Positions 1-5,563 of a stretch of DNA of 17,978 nucleotides are shown here, piece by piece. Both the position numbers and the translations under genes were made by a program. The stretch is from contig JAIRNN010000174.1 of NCBI GenBank assembly GCA_031257995.1, positions 1-17,978 of the forward strand, written 5' to 3'. The stretch comes from Spirochaetaceae bacterium. Lineage in GTDB: Bacteria; Spirochaetota; Spirochaetia; Treponematales; Breznakiellaceae. Within the stretch, counting starts at the first letter, position 1; every line of letters begins with the position of its first letter. The notes beneath the pieces were generated by a model. That model ran no database searches. It worked only from the letters and a program-made list of their open reading frames with translations, and was not told where the DNA came from.

Positions 1-2
1 GG

Positions 3-95
3 AAAGGGATACGTTTTTCCAAGGATCCGCAAATGCATAAAATCGCTGTCGCTTTGGTGATTAACTTCTGGTTCTTTCACAGGATTATCGGTTAA
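3..95 (+). pseudogene. C-terminal tail of a probable IS1-like transposase (cut by window edge)
   Basis: An open frame enters from the left edge and ends at TAA 93-95, giving the last 30 residues of a protein. The visible tail has a K-G-I-R-F-S-K element followed by a hydrophobic/aromatic helix ending H-R-I-I-G. This resembles the end of IS1-family transposases, in which a basic (K/R)xLxFSK stretch precedes a short final helix. The catalytic core is outside the window, so the family assignment rests on a weak match of a short tail. Whether the gene is intact cannot be judged. It could also be the end of an unrelated protein. Confidence 0.3.
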
Positions 96-318
96 GCAAC
101 ATCTTTCGCCCACGACCCCTAAACTTGACCCACAGATATTATGGAATTTAACCAACGGGCCTTTGGCCCGCAACCCCACGAACAGGTACGAACGTTTACC
201 TTGACGAGCCTGTTCCAAACCTTATGTTGCGGGGAGCGGGCAGACCTCTCTTGGGGCCATCTTGGGCCGGGACGCTTGAGGCGGGCTGTAACTCCTTTTT
301 GGCTGTGATCCGGAGCGG
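96..318. other. Gene-free spacer; right part is a 3' flank shared with the copy at 17493-17583
   Basis: I see no credible gene here. A small hairpin, CGGGCC-ttt-GGCCCG, lies at 156-170. From about 226 to 318 the sequence is clearly similar to 17493-17583. Shared words include GTTGCGG, GGGCAGAC, a 'GGCGG-CTGTAAC-CCTTTTTGG' block and a closing GCGGTTA. Both stretches lie immediately downstream of the two transposase-like genes. Homology therefore extends past the stop codons, and the repeated unit is larger than the reading frame. Confidence 0.5.
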
Positions 319-825
319 TTAAGCGGGAGGGGAGGCGGGTTTGGGAACGTTTTTGACCGAAATCACGGCCGTTATCGTCACCCAAGACGATCTTGGGCTG
401 ACCCAAGCCAGCTTATAGACCCCGACTGTCGGCAGCGGCTTTTTTGCCGCCGTTTCTACCGCCGCCCAGTCCGCCTCCTTCGCCCACGCTGGCGGTTTCC
501 CCTCCAGGATCTCCGACTCGTACCGGTTCCCCCAGACGTGCCCCGCCCTTCCCGTCAGCGTGTTGAAGCGGATAGAAAACGTCTGCTTCAAAAACTGCAT
601 TATCTTCGGGAGTTGCAAGCCGTCGTTGGGCTTGATGTAGAACGTGAGCCGCGCCCCTTCGACTTTCAGCCCGCGCATCTCGAAACTGAAACGTTTTTTC
701 GCCTCGCGGAGCACTCGGTAGAGCAACACTACGGCGAACGACAGATGGAAAAGCGGCTCGCGGATATTTATCTCCGTGCCCACTTCATACCAGACGTTTT
801 GTTCTAACTGTCTATTCATACTCAT
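319..825 (-). CDS. Y1/RAYT-like transposase relative lacking the HUH motif (copy 1)
   Basis: This 168-residue protein has the layout of IS200/REP-associated tyrosine transposases. It has an opening 'WYEVGTEINIREPLF' segment (residues 12-26), a central strand ending in Y-I-K-P (63-66), a 'LPKIMQFLKQTF' helix (72-83) and a 'GRAGHVWGNRYES' element (92-104). In active Y1 enzymes the strand before I-K-P carries the metal-binding H-x-H. Here it reads 'GARLTFYIKP', so both histidines are absent. The usual Y-I-x-x-N-P-V element with the nucleophilic tyrosine is also not visible. The start at 825 is chosen because GAGGTG (837-832) lies 6 nt upstream; a GTG at 834 overlaps that site. The protein aligns without gaps over 119 residues with copy 2 at the right edge. 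I infer a catalytically dead, possibly domesticated relative. It could also be a degenerate element moved in trans. Confidence 0.6.
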   Translation of the reverse strand: MSMNRQLEQNVWYEVGTEINIREPLFHLSFAVVLLYRVLREAKKRFSFEMRGLKVEGARLTFYIKPNDGLQLPKIMQFLKQTFSIRFNTLTGRAGHVWGNRYESEILEGKPPAWAKEADWAAVETAAKKPLPTVGVYKLAWVSPRSSWVTITAVISVKNVPKPASPPA

Positions 826-890
826 AAATAACACCTCGTACTATATATGCGGTTACCAGCCGTCCTGCTTTAATCCGGCACGAAAAAAGG

Positions 891-908
891 GTGAAAAAGA
901 TGAAAAAA
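891..908. repeat. A-rich 18-mer, copy 1
   Basis: GTGAAAAAGATGAAAAAA occurs here and again at 7106-7123, exactly. Both copies lie in gene-free spacers and are followed within about 25 nt by a GTAAC or GTTAC word. The role is unknown. Confidence 0.5.
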
Positions 909-960
909 TTGAAAAAAATCATGTAACTATTCAGCCGCATGGAAAATCAGGAATAAAAAT

Positions 961-971
961 CCCCCCCCCCC
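961..971. repeat. C11 homopolymer tract
   Basis: Eleven consecutive C (G11 on the minus strand) lie 135 bp upstream of the transposase-like gene that starts at 825. Tracts of this length are prone to slippage. I see no promoter element spaced so that length changes would obviously tune it. Confidence 0.7.
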
Positions 972-1022
972 TCCTACGCAAGCGGCGGGTTATTGAAAAT
1001 TTTCCCTTGAAATCTTTGCATA

Positions 1023-1074
1023 TGCGGGGGAACAAATCCCCCGCACCCCCAGTTTTAACCGCCCCAAGGGGCGG
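1023..1074. repeat. Two adjacent GC-rich hairpins
   Basis: Hairpin 1 is TGCGGGGGA - ACAAA - TCCCCCGCA (1023-1031 / 1037-1045), a perfect 9-bp stem. Hairpin 2 is CCGCCCC - AA - GGGGCGG (1059-1065 / 1068-1074), which could also compete with a GGGGT-attt-AACCCC pairing just downstream. Neither is followed by a T-run on either strand, so an intrinsic terminator is unlikely. Confidence 0.6.
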
Positions 1075-1098
1075 GGTATTTAACCCCAAAGGAATAAA

Positions 1099-1178
1099 AA
1101 CCACGGAAAACGCGGACAAGACGCGGAAAAGCAGGATTACAGAGTAAAATTCCGCGTGATTTCGTGCCTTCCGTGGTT
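1099..1178. repeat. Long imperfect inverted repeat of the 'ACCACGGAA' type
   Basis: The left arm 1099-1128 begins AACCACGGAAAACGCGG and ends ACGCGGAA. The right arm 1150-1178 is its near reverse complement, beginning TTCCGCGT and ending CCTTCCGTGGTT. The two outer 10-bp blocks pair perfectly. Intergenic hairpins with this 'accacgga' style are seen in several bacterial phyla. I do not know an established function. Confidence 0.65.
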
Positions 1179-1226
1179 AATTCCTTGGGTTTCATTGATC
1201 GACTGAATAGTTACAAAATCATGTTT

Positions 1227-1320
1227 AACCACAGATGGACGCTGAAGATACGGATGAATACAGATTTTTCATTGTGCGCCTTTCTTCATCTGTGCTTGCT
1301 TATTCGCATTCATCTGCGGT
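1227..1320. repeat. Long imperfect inverted repeat of the 'ACCACAGATG' type
   Basis: The left arm 1227-1266 starts AACCACAGATGGACGC and the right arm 1288-1320 ends GCATTCATCTGCGGT. The outer segments pair with scattered mismatches. It lies 48 bp from the previous inverted repeat, and the exact 12-mer TGAATAGTTACA (1204-1215) sits between them. Confidence 0.55.
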
Positions 1321-1395
1321 CAATCGTGATAGACGCTGTGATTAAGCCGTGATTAATGCCGGGAGCGTTGCTGGAGAGGAGGGCATCCCCGGCGA

Positions 1396-1426
1396 GGGGG
1401 CTGTCCCGGCGAAGGGGCTGTCCCCG
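1396..1426. repeat. Tandem palindromic word GGGGCTGTCCC
   Basis: GGGGGCTGTCCCGG (1396-1409) and GGGGCTGTCCCCG (1414-1426) are tandem near-copies. The reverse complement of the second matches CGGGGGACAGCCCCGC at 3109-3124 and a close variant inside metG (11444-11460). Confidence 0.55.
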
Positions 1427-1483
1427 CCGGGAACCAAGCCGTTGCGAAGATAGGGTTTTAGGGGCGGAGTCCGAGACTATGTC

Positions 1484-1559
1484 CTTAGAGAGGGGGTAGC
1501 GGAGGGCGCAAGACCAGAGCGAGGGGTCGGCAACGAAGTAGCCGCGACTTCCCCCCACC
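1484..1559 (+). repeat. Long intergenic repeat family, divergent member A
   Basis: It shares the words GAGAGGGGGTAGCGGAGGGC, CAAGACC and GCGAGGGG and the closing ACTTCCCCCCACC with the members at 2980-3133, 7233-7294 and 15726-15858. The first arm of the terminal palindrome is interrupted here by about 20 bp, so the terminal hairpin is broken. Confidence 0.55.
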
Positions 1560-1692
1560 TGATTGGCAGACAACGTTTTTCGCCCACTACCGGAGTTTTT
1601 ACTTCAAACCGCTTTTTTAATCAGTGTTCATCTGGAAAATCTGTGGACAAATTCTTAACTTGTTGACAGTGGGAGACTTCCCTCATACTTCC

Positions 1693-1944
1693 TCAAGCGG
1701 TAAAGTTAAGCAGCGATCCTTGGCCCTCACGGAGTCTGACCTGCTGGTGCTCGATCATGATGTCCAGTATGCGCAGGCTGGTGAGGGGGGCGCCCGATTG
1801 GCCGTCCGAGGCGGGGACACCGGAGACGTGGCGGAAATGGGAATAGATGTACGACTGCGGGGCAACGGCTACCGACATTCTGCCGCCGTGCGAACTCTGA
1901 GACATGGCGCTTACCAGTGAAAGAGGGGCGTTGACAATTCTCAT
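1693..1944 (-). CDS. Small protein of unknown function, downstream of flgG
   Basis: I do not recognise this 83-residue protein. It has a strong ribosome site, AAAGGAG, 8 nt before the ATG. It begins 63 bp after the flgG stop on the same strand, so it is very likely co-transcribed with flgG. It has no signal peptide or membrane segment. The central stretch 'VAPQSYIYSHFRHVSGVPA' (about residues 27-45) is aromatic and looks like a conserved core rather than a chance frame; a short 'LRILDIMIEHQQVRL' helix follows. The context suggests a link to flagellar rod assembly or basal-body export, but nothing in the protein shows this. It is not an obvious FlgJ rod-binding protein. Confidence 0.7.
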   Translation of the reverse strand: MRIVNAPLSLVSAMSQSSHGGRMSVAVAPQSYIYSHFRHVSGVPASDGQSGAPLTSLRILDIMIEHQQVRLREGQGSLLNFTA

Positions 1945-2007
1945 CTTTTTTCTCCTTTATATCATGTTTATCGTTTTTATCATTTCTTCTGTCACCGTTT
2001 CAATCCG

Positions 2008-2802
2008 TTACCGTTTCAACCCGGTGGCCGTGCCGAGCATATTGTCGCTGGTCTGGATCGTCTTGCTGTTGAACTCGTAGGCACGCTGGGCGACGATGAG
2101 ATCGACCATCGCTTTCACGGTGGACACGTTGCTCATTTCCAGCATCTTGTGGTGGACAACGCCCATGCCGTTGAAGCCGGGACGGTCGCCGATTGCCTCG
2201 CCGGACGCTTGCGACACCTTGAAGAGGTTCTCGCCGACTGCGGACAGTCCCACCGGGTTGGGAAAGCGGTACAGCTCGACCTGGCCGACATTGACGGGAT
2301 CGTCCAAGCCGGGCAGCTTCACGGTAACGAGGCCCTGTTTGGTAACGGCCACCGTCTGGGGCAGAAATCCTTCCGGCATCACGATGTCCGGCAAGACCCA
2401 GTAGCCGTTGCTCGTCACGAGGCGGCCGGTCTCGTCAATCTTGAACGCGCCGTCGCGGGTGTAGGCATAACTCCCGTCATACATCTGGATGCGGAAAAAA
2501 CCCTCGCCCTCAATCGCAAGGTCGCTGATGTTGTCGGTCGCCTGAAGTGCCCCCTGGGTAAAGATCCGCTGGGTCGCGGCAACCTTCACGCCATGCCCCA
2601 TCTGGATACCCACCGGCACCACGGTGTCTTCGGTCGCGGGTGTCCCGGCCGTGCGGATCGTCTGGTAGAGCAAATCCTCAAAGTCGGCCCGCACCTGCTT
2701 GTAACCCGCCGTGTTGACGTTGGCGAGGTTGTTTGAGATGGTGTCAATATTGGTCTGCTGCCCAATCATGCCGGCCGCGCCGGTCCATAAACTTCGTACC
2801 AT
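2008..2802 (-). CDS. flgG: Flagellar basal-body distal rod protein FlgG
   Basis: The 264-residue product has the usual FlgG length and both family signatures. Residues 24-35 carry the N-terminal rod motif NNLANVNTAGYK. The final 45 residues carry the C-terminal rod/hook block, with 'EMSNVSTVKAMVDLIVAQRA' followed by the 'TIQTSDNMLGTATGLKR' end. FlgG forms the distal part of the rod that runs through the periplasm to the hook; in spirochaetes the filament stays periplasmic. The start is fixed by AAAGG (2814-2810), 7 nt before the ATG. In many spirochaetes a flgF-like gene lies directly upstream. Here the upstream 520 bp are gene-free and then a divergent sugar operon begins, so flgG appears to head its own short transcript. 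FlgF is a close paralogue, but the length and C-terminus favour FlgG. Confidence 0.93.
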   Translation of the reverse strand: MVRSLWTGAAGMIGQQTNIDTISNNLANVNTAGYKQVRADFEDLLYQTIRTAGTPATEDTVVPVGIQMGHGVKVAATQRIFTQGALQATDNISDLAIEGEGFFRIQMYDGSYAYTRDGAFKIDETGRLVTSNGYWVLPDIVMPEGFLPQTVAVTKQGLVTVKLPGLDDPVNVGQVELYRFPNPVGLSAVGENLFKVSQASGEAIGDRPGFNGMGVVHHKMLEMSNVSTVKAMVDLIVAQRAYEFNSKTIQTSDNMLGTATGLKR

Positions 2803-2823
2803 AGTAATTCCTTTCTAGTACGA

Positions 2824-2850
2824 TTGTCGGATTTTACGGCGCGAAGTTTA
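2824..2850 (-). promoter_or_regulatory. Possible sigma-28 (FliA-type) promoter of flgG
   Basis: On the minus strand TAAA (2850-2847) is followed by exactly 15 nt and then TCCGACAA (2831-2824). The sigma-28 consensus is TAAA-N15-GCCGATAA, so the -10 matches 6 of 8 positions. Transcription would begin near 2817, just ahead of the flgG ribosome site. The match is good but not decisive. Confidence 0.45.
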
Positions 2851-2967
2851 GCCCATTATGTACTCGCGGCGCCATTTACGGTGATAGCGTGTTGGAGTAC
2901 CGGAGTGCCGCTGCCTACGACCGGCTAGCAATTCCGATTTCGGAAAAATTGAGGATTGAATGCAGTT

Positions 2968-2979
2968 TGTAACTATTCA
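2968..2979. repeat. 12-mer TGTAACTATTCA bordering repeat B
   Basis: Exact copies occur at 922-933 and, inverted, at 1204-1215. This one directly abuts the GGTGGGGGAAG edge of the long repeat at 2980-3133. Confidence 0.55.
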
Positions 2980-3133
2980 GGTGGGGGAAGTCTCCCCCTC
3001 CGCTCCGGACACGCACTCCGGTCGATACGTTCACACCTAAAGGCGCGTCCGCAAATGCTTGGCTCCGCTTTTCCCGCCCTCCGTTTGGTTCTCCGCTTAC
3101 CCTCTCTGCGGGGGACAGCCCCGCAACGCCCCC
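2980..3133 (-). repeat. Long intergenic repeat family, full-length member B
   Basis: Read on the minus strand, this about 154-bp unit aligns along its whole length with 15726-15858. Shared words include GGGGGCGTT, AACCAAACGGAGGG, GGACGCGCCTTT and ATCGACCGGAGTGCGTGTC, and both end in the palindrome GGGGGA-GACT-TCCCCC (2998-2983 here) and CACC. It holds about 20 bp more than member D in the middle. Its left part contains the hairpin word CGGGGGACAGCCCCGC (3109-3124). A minus-strand frame across it is not credible as a gene. Confidence 0.7.
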
Positions 3134-3261
3134 GGCCTTCTTCACGGCCTTTTCACGGGCCTTCATCACGCGGCCTCAACCCCATTAGCCATCCGCGGTT
3201 CATTGTGATGAAAATTTTTCGTGTTTTTTGCCTTTTTTCACGGTTTTTTCACGGATTTCAC

Positions 3262-3290
3262 TTGACAAAAAAATACAAGCACAGTACTAT
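3262..3290 (+). promoter_or_regulatory. Sigma-70-type promoter of the sugar ABC operon
   Basis: A consensus -35 TTGACA (3262-3267) is followed by a 17-bp spacer and a -10 TACTAT (3285-3290). The predicted start near 3297 leaves a leader of about 26 nt carrying AAGGAG (3310-3315), 7 nt before the ATG at 3323. I see no clear operator; the upstream stretch is T-rich. Confidence 0.75.
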
Positions 3291-3322
3291 AACACCACAT
3301 TTTAATTATAAGGAGAACGAAA

Positions 3323-4615
3323 ATGAAATTTTCAAAGTTTTTTATCATGGGTTTGATGTTTTTTGCAGTTTCTTTCGGGAGGGGGGGGGGATCCCTTGTC
3401 TTCGCCGGGGGAGGTAAACAAAGCGGCGTAACGCTTACTGTTTGGCATCAGTCGGTCGGTGAGACTGACCCGTCGGCGAGAATTCTGAAACAATTGATCG
3501 ACCAGTGGAACAGGGAACACCCTGACATCACGGTTGTGGAAGACGGCGTTACCGGCGAACAGTACAAAACGAAGATCAACACGGCGTTGGCCGCCAATGA
3601 CGCTCCCGACATTTTCTATATGTGGGGCGGCAGTTTTTCACGGCCCTTCATTGAGGCGGGCAAAATGCTTGACATTACCGATTTGATTCCCGCGTCGACA
3701 AAAAACGCCATAATTCCCGGCGCTATTGAAGCGGTTACCGTAAACGGCAGAGTTTACAGTTATCCCTGTTATACCCATATAGCGAGCCTCTACTGTAACA
3801 CGGAACTGTTTGAAAAGGCCGGAGCCCGTATTCCCGCCACATATAGGGAACTGCTGGATGCGGTAAAAAAGTTAAAAGCCGCCGGAATCACGCCGGCAGT
3901 ACTTGGCGAAAAAGACCGCTGGCCCGGTATGTACTGGTTTGACATCATCGCGATGCGGCAGGCCGGCAGTCCCGCGAGTATGGCCGCCATGCGGGACCCG
4001 GCGAAATTCGACAGCCCTGATTTTATTGAAGCGGCGCGTAAGGTACAGGAATTGGCCGATGCCGGCCTTTTCAATTCCAGCCTGTTCTCTATGAGCTACG
4101 ATGAAATGCTCGGCGCGTTCAACAACGGACAGGGGGCGATGATGTTTCAGGCCAACTGGATAAACGCCGGTATCGAAGACAGATCCAGCGCGGTGCGGGG
4201 AAAGGTTACCGCTATCCCCTTCCCGGTTTTTGAGGGCGGCAAGGGCAAAGCCGGCGAATTTTTTGGCGGCGGCATCGACAGTTATTACATCTATTCCGGG
4301 ACAAAGCATCCAAAAGAAGCGGCGCAATTTCTGGCATGGTTCAGTGAAAATCTGGGAAAACAGGGGTACCTTGCGGGAGCGGGACTTCCCTGCTGGAAGA
4401 CAGACGGCCTTGATACTTCAAGTATAACCGGCTTGGACAAAGAGGTCGCCGCCCTGATGGAAACCGCCGAGTCTTTTATTCCCTGGTGGGACAACATACT
4501 GCCGGCAGACGCTTCGGAGACCCATAAAAATCTGATAGCCGATTTGCTTGCGAAAAATATTACCCCGCAGCAATTTGCGCGGGAAATGGCAAAAGTGGCA
4601 AAGTCGGATTTGTAA
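3323..4615 (+). CDS. Sugar ABC transporter substrate-binding protein (family 1)
   Basis: This 430-residue extracellular solute-binding protein delivers a carbohydrate ligand to the two permeases encoded next to it. Residues 1-28 form a Sec signal: a basic MKFSK start, a hydrophobic core at about 6-18, and a likely cleavage after V-F-A (28). No lipobox cysteine is seen, so it is probably a free periplasmic protein. The mature start 'VTLTVWHQSVGETDPSARIL' and the following 'APDIFYMWGG' segment are typical of UgpB/MalE-type proteins; the exact sugar cannot be read. AAGGAG 7 nt upstream fixes the start. The signal-peptide codons include a run of ten G (3381-3390) encoding R-G-G-G in a place where such proteins normally continue with hydrophobic residues. 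Loss or gain of one G truncates the protein within about 20 codons. Confidence 0.9.
   Translation: MKFSKFFIMGLMFFAVSFGRGGGSLVFAGGGKQSGVTLTVWHQSVGETDPSARILKQLIDQWNREHPDITVVEDGVTGEQYKTKINTALAANDAPDIFYMWGGSFSRPFIEAGKMLDITDLIPASTKNAIIPGAIEAVTVNGRVYSYPCYTHIASLYCNTELFEKAGARIPATYRELLDAVKKLKAAGITPAVLGEKDRWPGMYWFDIIAMRQAGSPASMAAMRDPAKFDSPDFIEAARKVQELADAGLFNSSLFSMSYDEMLGAFNNGQGAMMFQANWINAGIEDRSSAVRGKVTAIPFPVFEGGKGKAGEFFGGGIDSYYIYSGTKHPKEAAQFLAWFSENLGKQGYLAGAGLPCWKTDGLDTSSITGLDKEVAALMETAESFIPWWDNILPADASETHKNLIADLLAKNITPQQFAREMAKVAKSDL
3381..3390 (+). repeat. G10 tract inside the signal-peptide coding region
   Basis: Ten G follow GGGA within codons 20-23 of the binding-protein gene. With G10 the frame is open. 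With G9 it reads into TAA after 13 codons (3429-3431). With G11 it reads into TAA at 3415-3417. Both changes stop translation before the mature protein. Confidence 0.85.
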
Positions 4616-4623
4616 TACGGTAA

Positions 4624-4655
4624 GGCCGCTCCAAAACGTCAGGTTTGGAGCAGCC
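4624..4655 (+). other. Stem-loop between binding-protein and permease genes
   Basis: GCTCCAAA (4628-4635) pairs perfectly with TTTGGAGC (4644-4651) around an 8-nt loop. GGC and GCC extend the stem after a one-base mismatch. No T-run follows, so it is probably not a full terminator. Such a hairpin just after a binding-protein gene commonly protects the upstream mRNA and keeps permease levels lower. Confidence 0.6.
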
Positions 4656-4678
4656 AAGATTGAAGGGCAGGGGAAATT

Positions 4679-5563
4679 ATGAACTCTTTTTTTGGCAATA
4701 AAAAAGCAATTTGCGTCTTCGTGCTGCCGACGGTAGTGATCTTTTCGGTAATTGTTTTCGCGCCGATTTTGATGTCCGCATGGTACAGCCTTCTGGACTG
4801 GAACGGCATAAGCAAGGCAAAATTTATCGGGTTCGCCAATTATCCGCGCTTGTTTAGCGACCCTCGGACGTTGAACTCCATAATCAATTCCCTGCTCTTT
4901 GTCGGCGCCTCAGTTTTTATCCAGCTTCCGGTTTCGCTCATTCTCGCGCTGATCCTTGCCGGATCAATCAAAGGCGAGGCGTTATACCGCACCGTCTATT
5001 TTATTCCCGTCGTTATTTCAACAACCGTAATCGGGCAGTTGTGGATAAAAATCTACAACGCCGATTACGGGCTGCTCAATGCGTTTCTTGCCGGAGCGGG
5101 GCTGGAACATCTGGCGCAAGACTGGCTCGGCCAGCGTAAAACCGCGCTGGGTTCCGTATTTATTCCCATTTTATGGCAATATGTCGGGTATCATATGCTG
5201 ATACTGTATGCCGGCGCAAAGTCAATCTCCGGGGAAATATATGAAGCAGCCAAAATAGACGGTTCAACAGGAATTAAAACCGCGTTCAGGATAACGATCC
5301 CGCTGATGACGCCGGTTTTGAAAGTTTCGCTGACGCTTTCCGTTATCGGCGCGTTGAAAGTGTTTGATCTGGTTTATGTACTGACCGGAGGAGGCCCGTT
5401 CTTTTCGACGGAAACGCCAAGCACGCTCATGTACACCATGATTTTCGACTCGTTCCAATACGGTTACGGCAGTTCTATCTCGATTTTTATCATTGCCGAA
5501 TGTCTTGTTTTAAGCATGGCCGTAAACAGAATTTTCAAGGCGGTGAACCCGGAGGAGTCATGA
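4679..5563 (+). CDS. Sugar ABC transporter permease, MalF/UgpA type
   Basis: A 294-residue inner-membrane protein of the MetI-like permease family. Residues 10-34 form the first membrane helix, followed by further hydrophobic segments at about 70-95, 105-125, 160-180, 205-235 and 265-285. The cytoplasmic EAA loop that contacts the ATPase is clear at about 186-209 ('EIYEAAKIDGSTGIK'). The start follows AGGGG at 4669-4673. The stop codon overlaps the next permease start (TGATG), so the two are translationally coupled and very likely form one heterodimeric channel. Confidence 0.9.
   Translation: MNSFFGNKKAICVFVLPTVVIFSVIVFAPILMSAWYSLLDWNGISKAKFIGFANYPRLFSDPRTLNSIINSLLFVGASVFIQLPVSLILALILAGSIKGEALYRTVYFIPVVISTTVIGQLWIKIYNADYGLLNAFLAGAGLEHLAQDWLGQRKTALGSVFIPILWQYVGYHMLILYAGAKSISGEIYEAAKIDGSTGIKTAFRITIPLMTPVLKVSLTLSVIGALKVFDLVYVLTGGGPFFSTETPSTLMYTMIFDSFQYGYGSSISIFIIAECLVLSMAVNRIFKAVNPEES

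Larger units (their letters stand above)
826..1692. other. 867-bp gene-free, hairpin-rich spacer
   Basis: I find no credible gene here; the open frames cross palindromes and lack ribosome sites. Contents in order: an A-rich stretch (891-920), a 12-mer TGTAACTATTCA (922-933), a C11 run (961-971), two GC hairpins (1023-1045 and 1059-1074), two long imperfect inverted repeats (1099-1178 and 1227-1320), a tandem palindromic word (1396-1426), a member of the long repeat family (1484-1559), and a GGGA-gact-TCCC hairpin (1671-1682). It separates the two minus-strand genes at 825 and 1693. Confidence 0.7.

Noticed and set aside
776..1147. 123-residue plus-strand frame in the hairpin-rich spacer
   Set aside because: It crosses the C11 run and two strong hairpins, has no ribosome site and resembles no protein.
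2149..2736. 195-residue open frame antisense to flgG
   Set aside because: flgG is unambiguous on the other strand; the antisense product is His/Arg-rich with no family features.
2915..3169. 84-residue minus-strand frame before the sugar operon
   Set aside because: It runs through repeat B. In the second full-length copy (15726-15858) indels that are not multiples of three disrupt the same frame, so it is not under coding selection.
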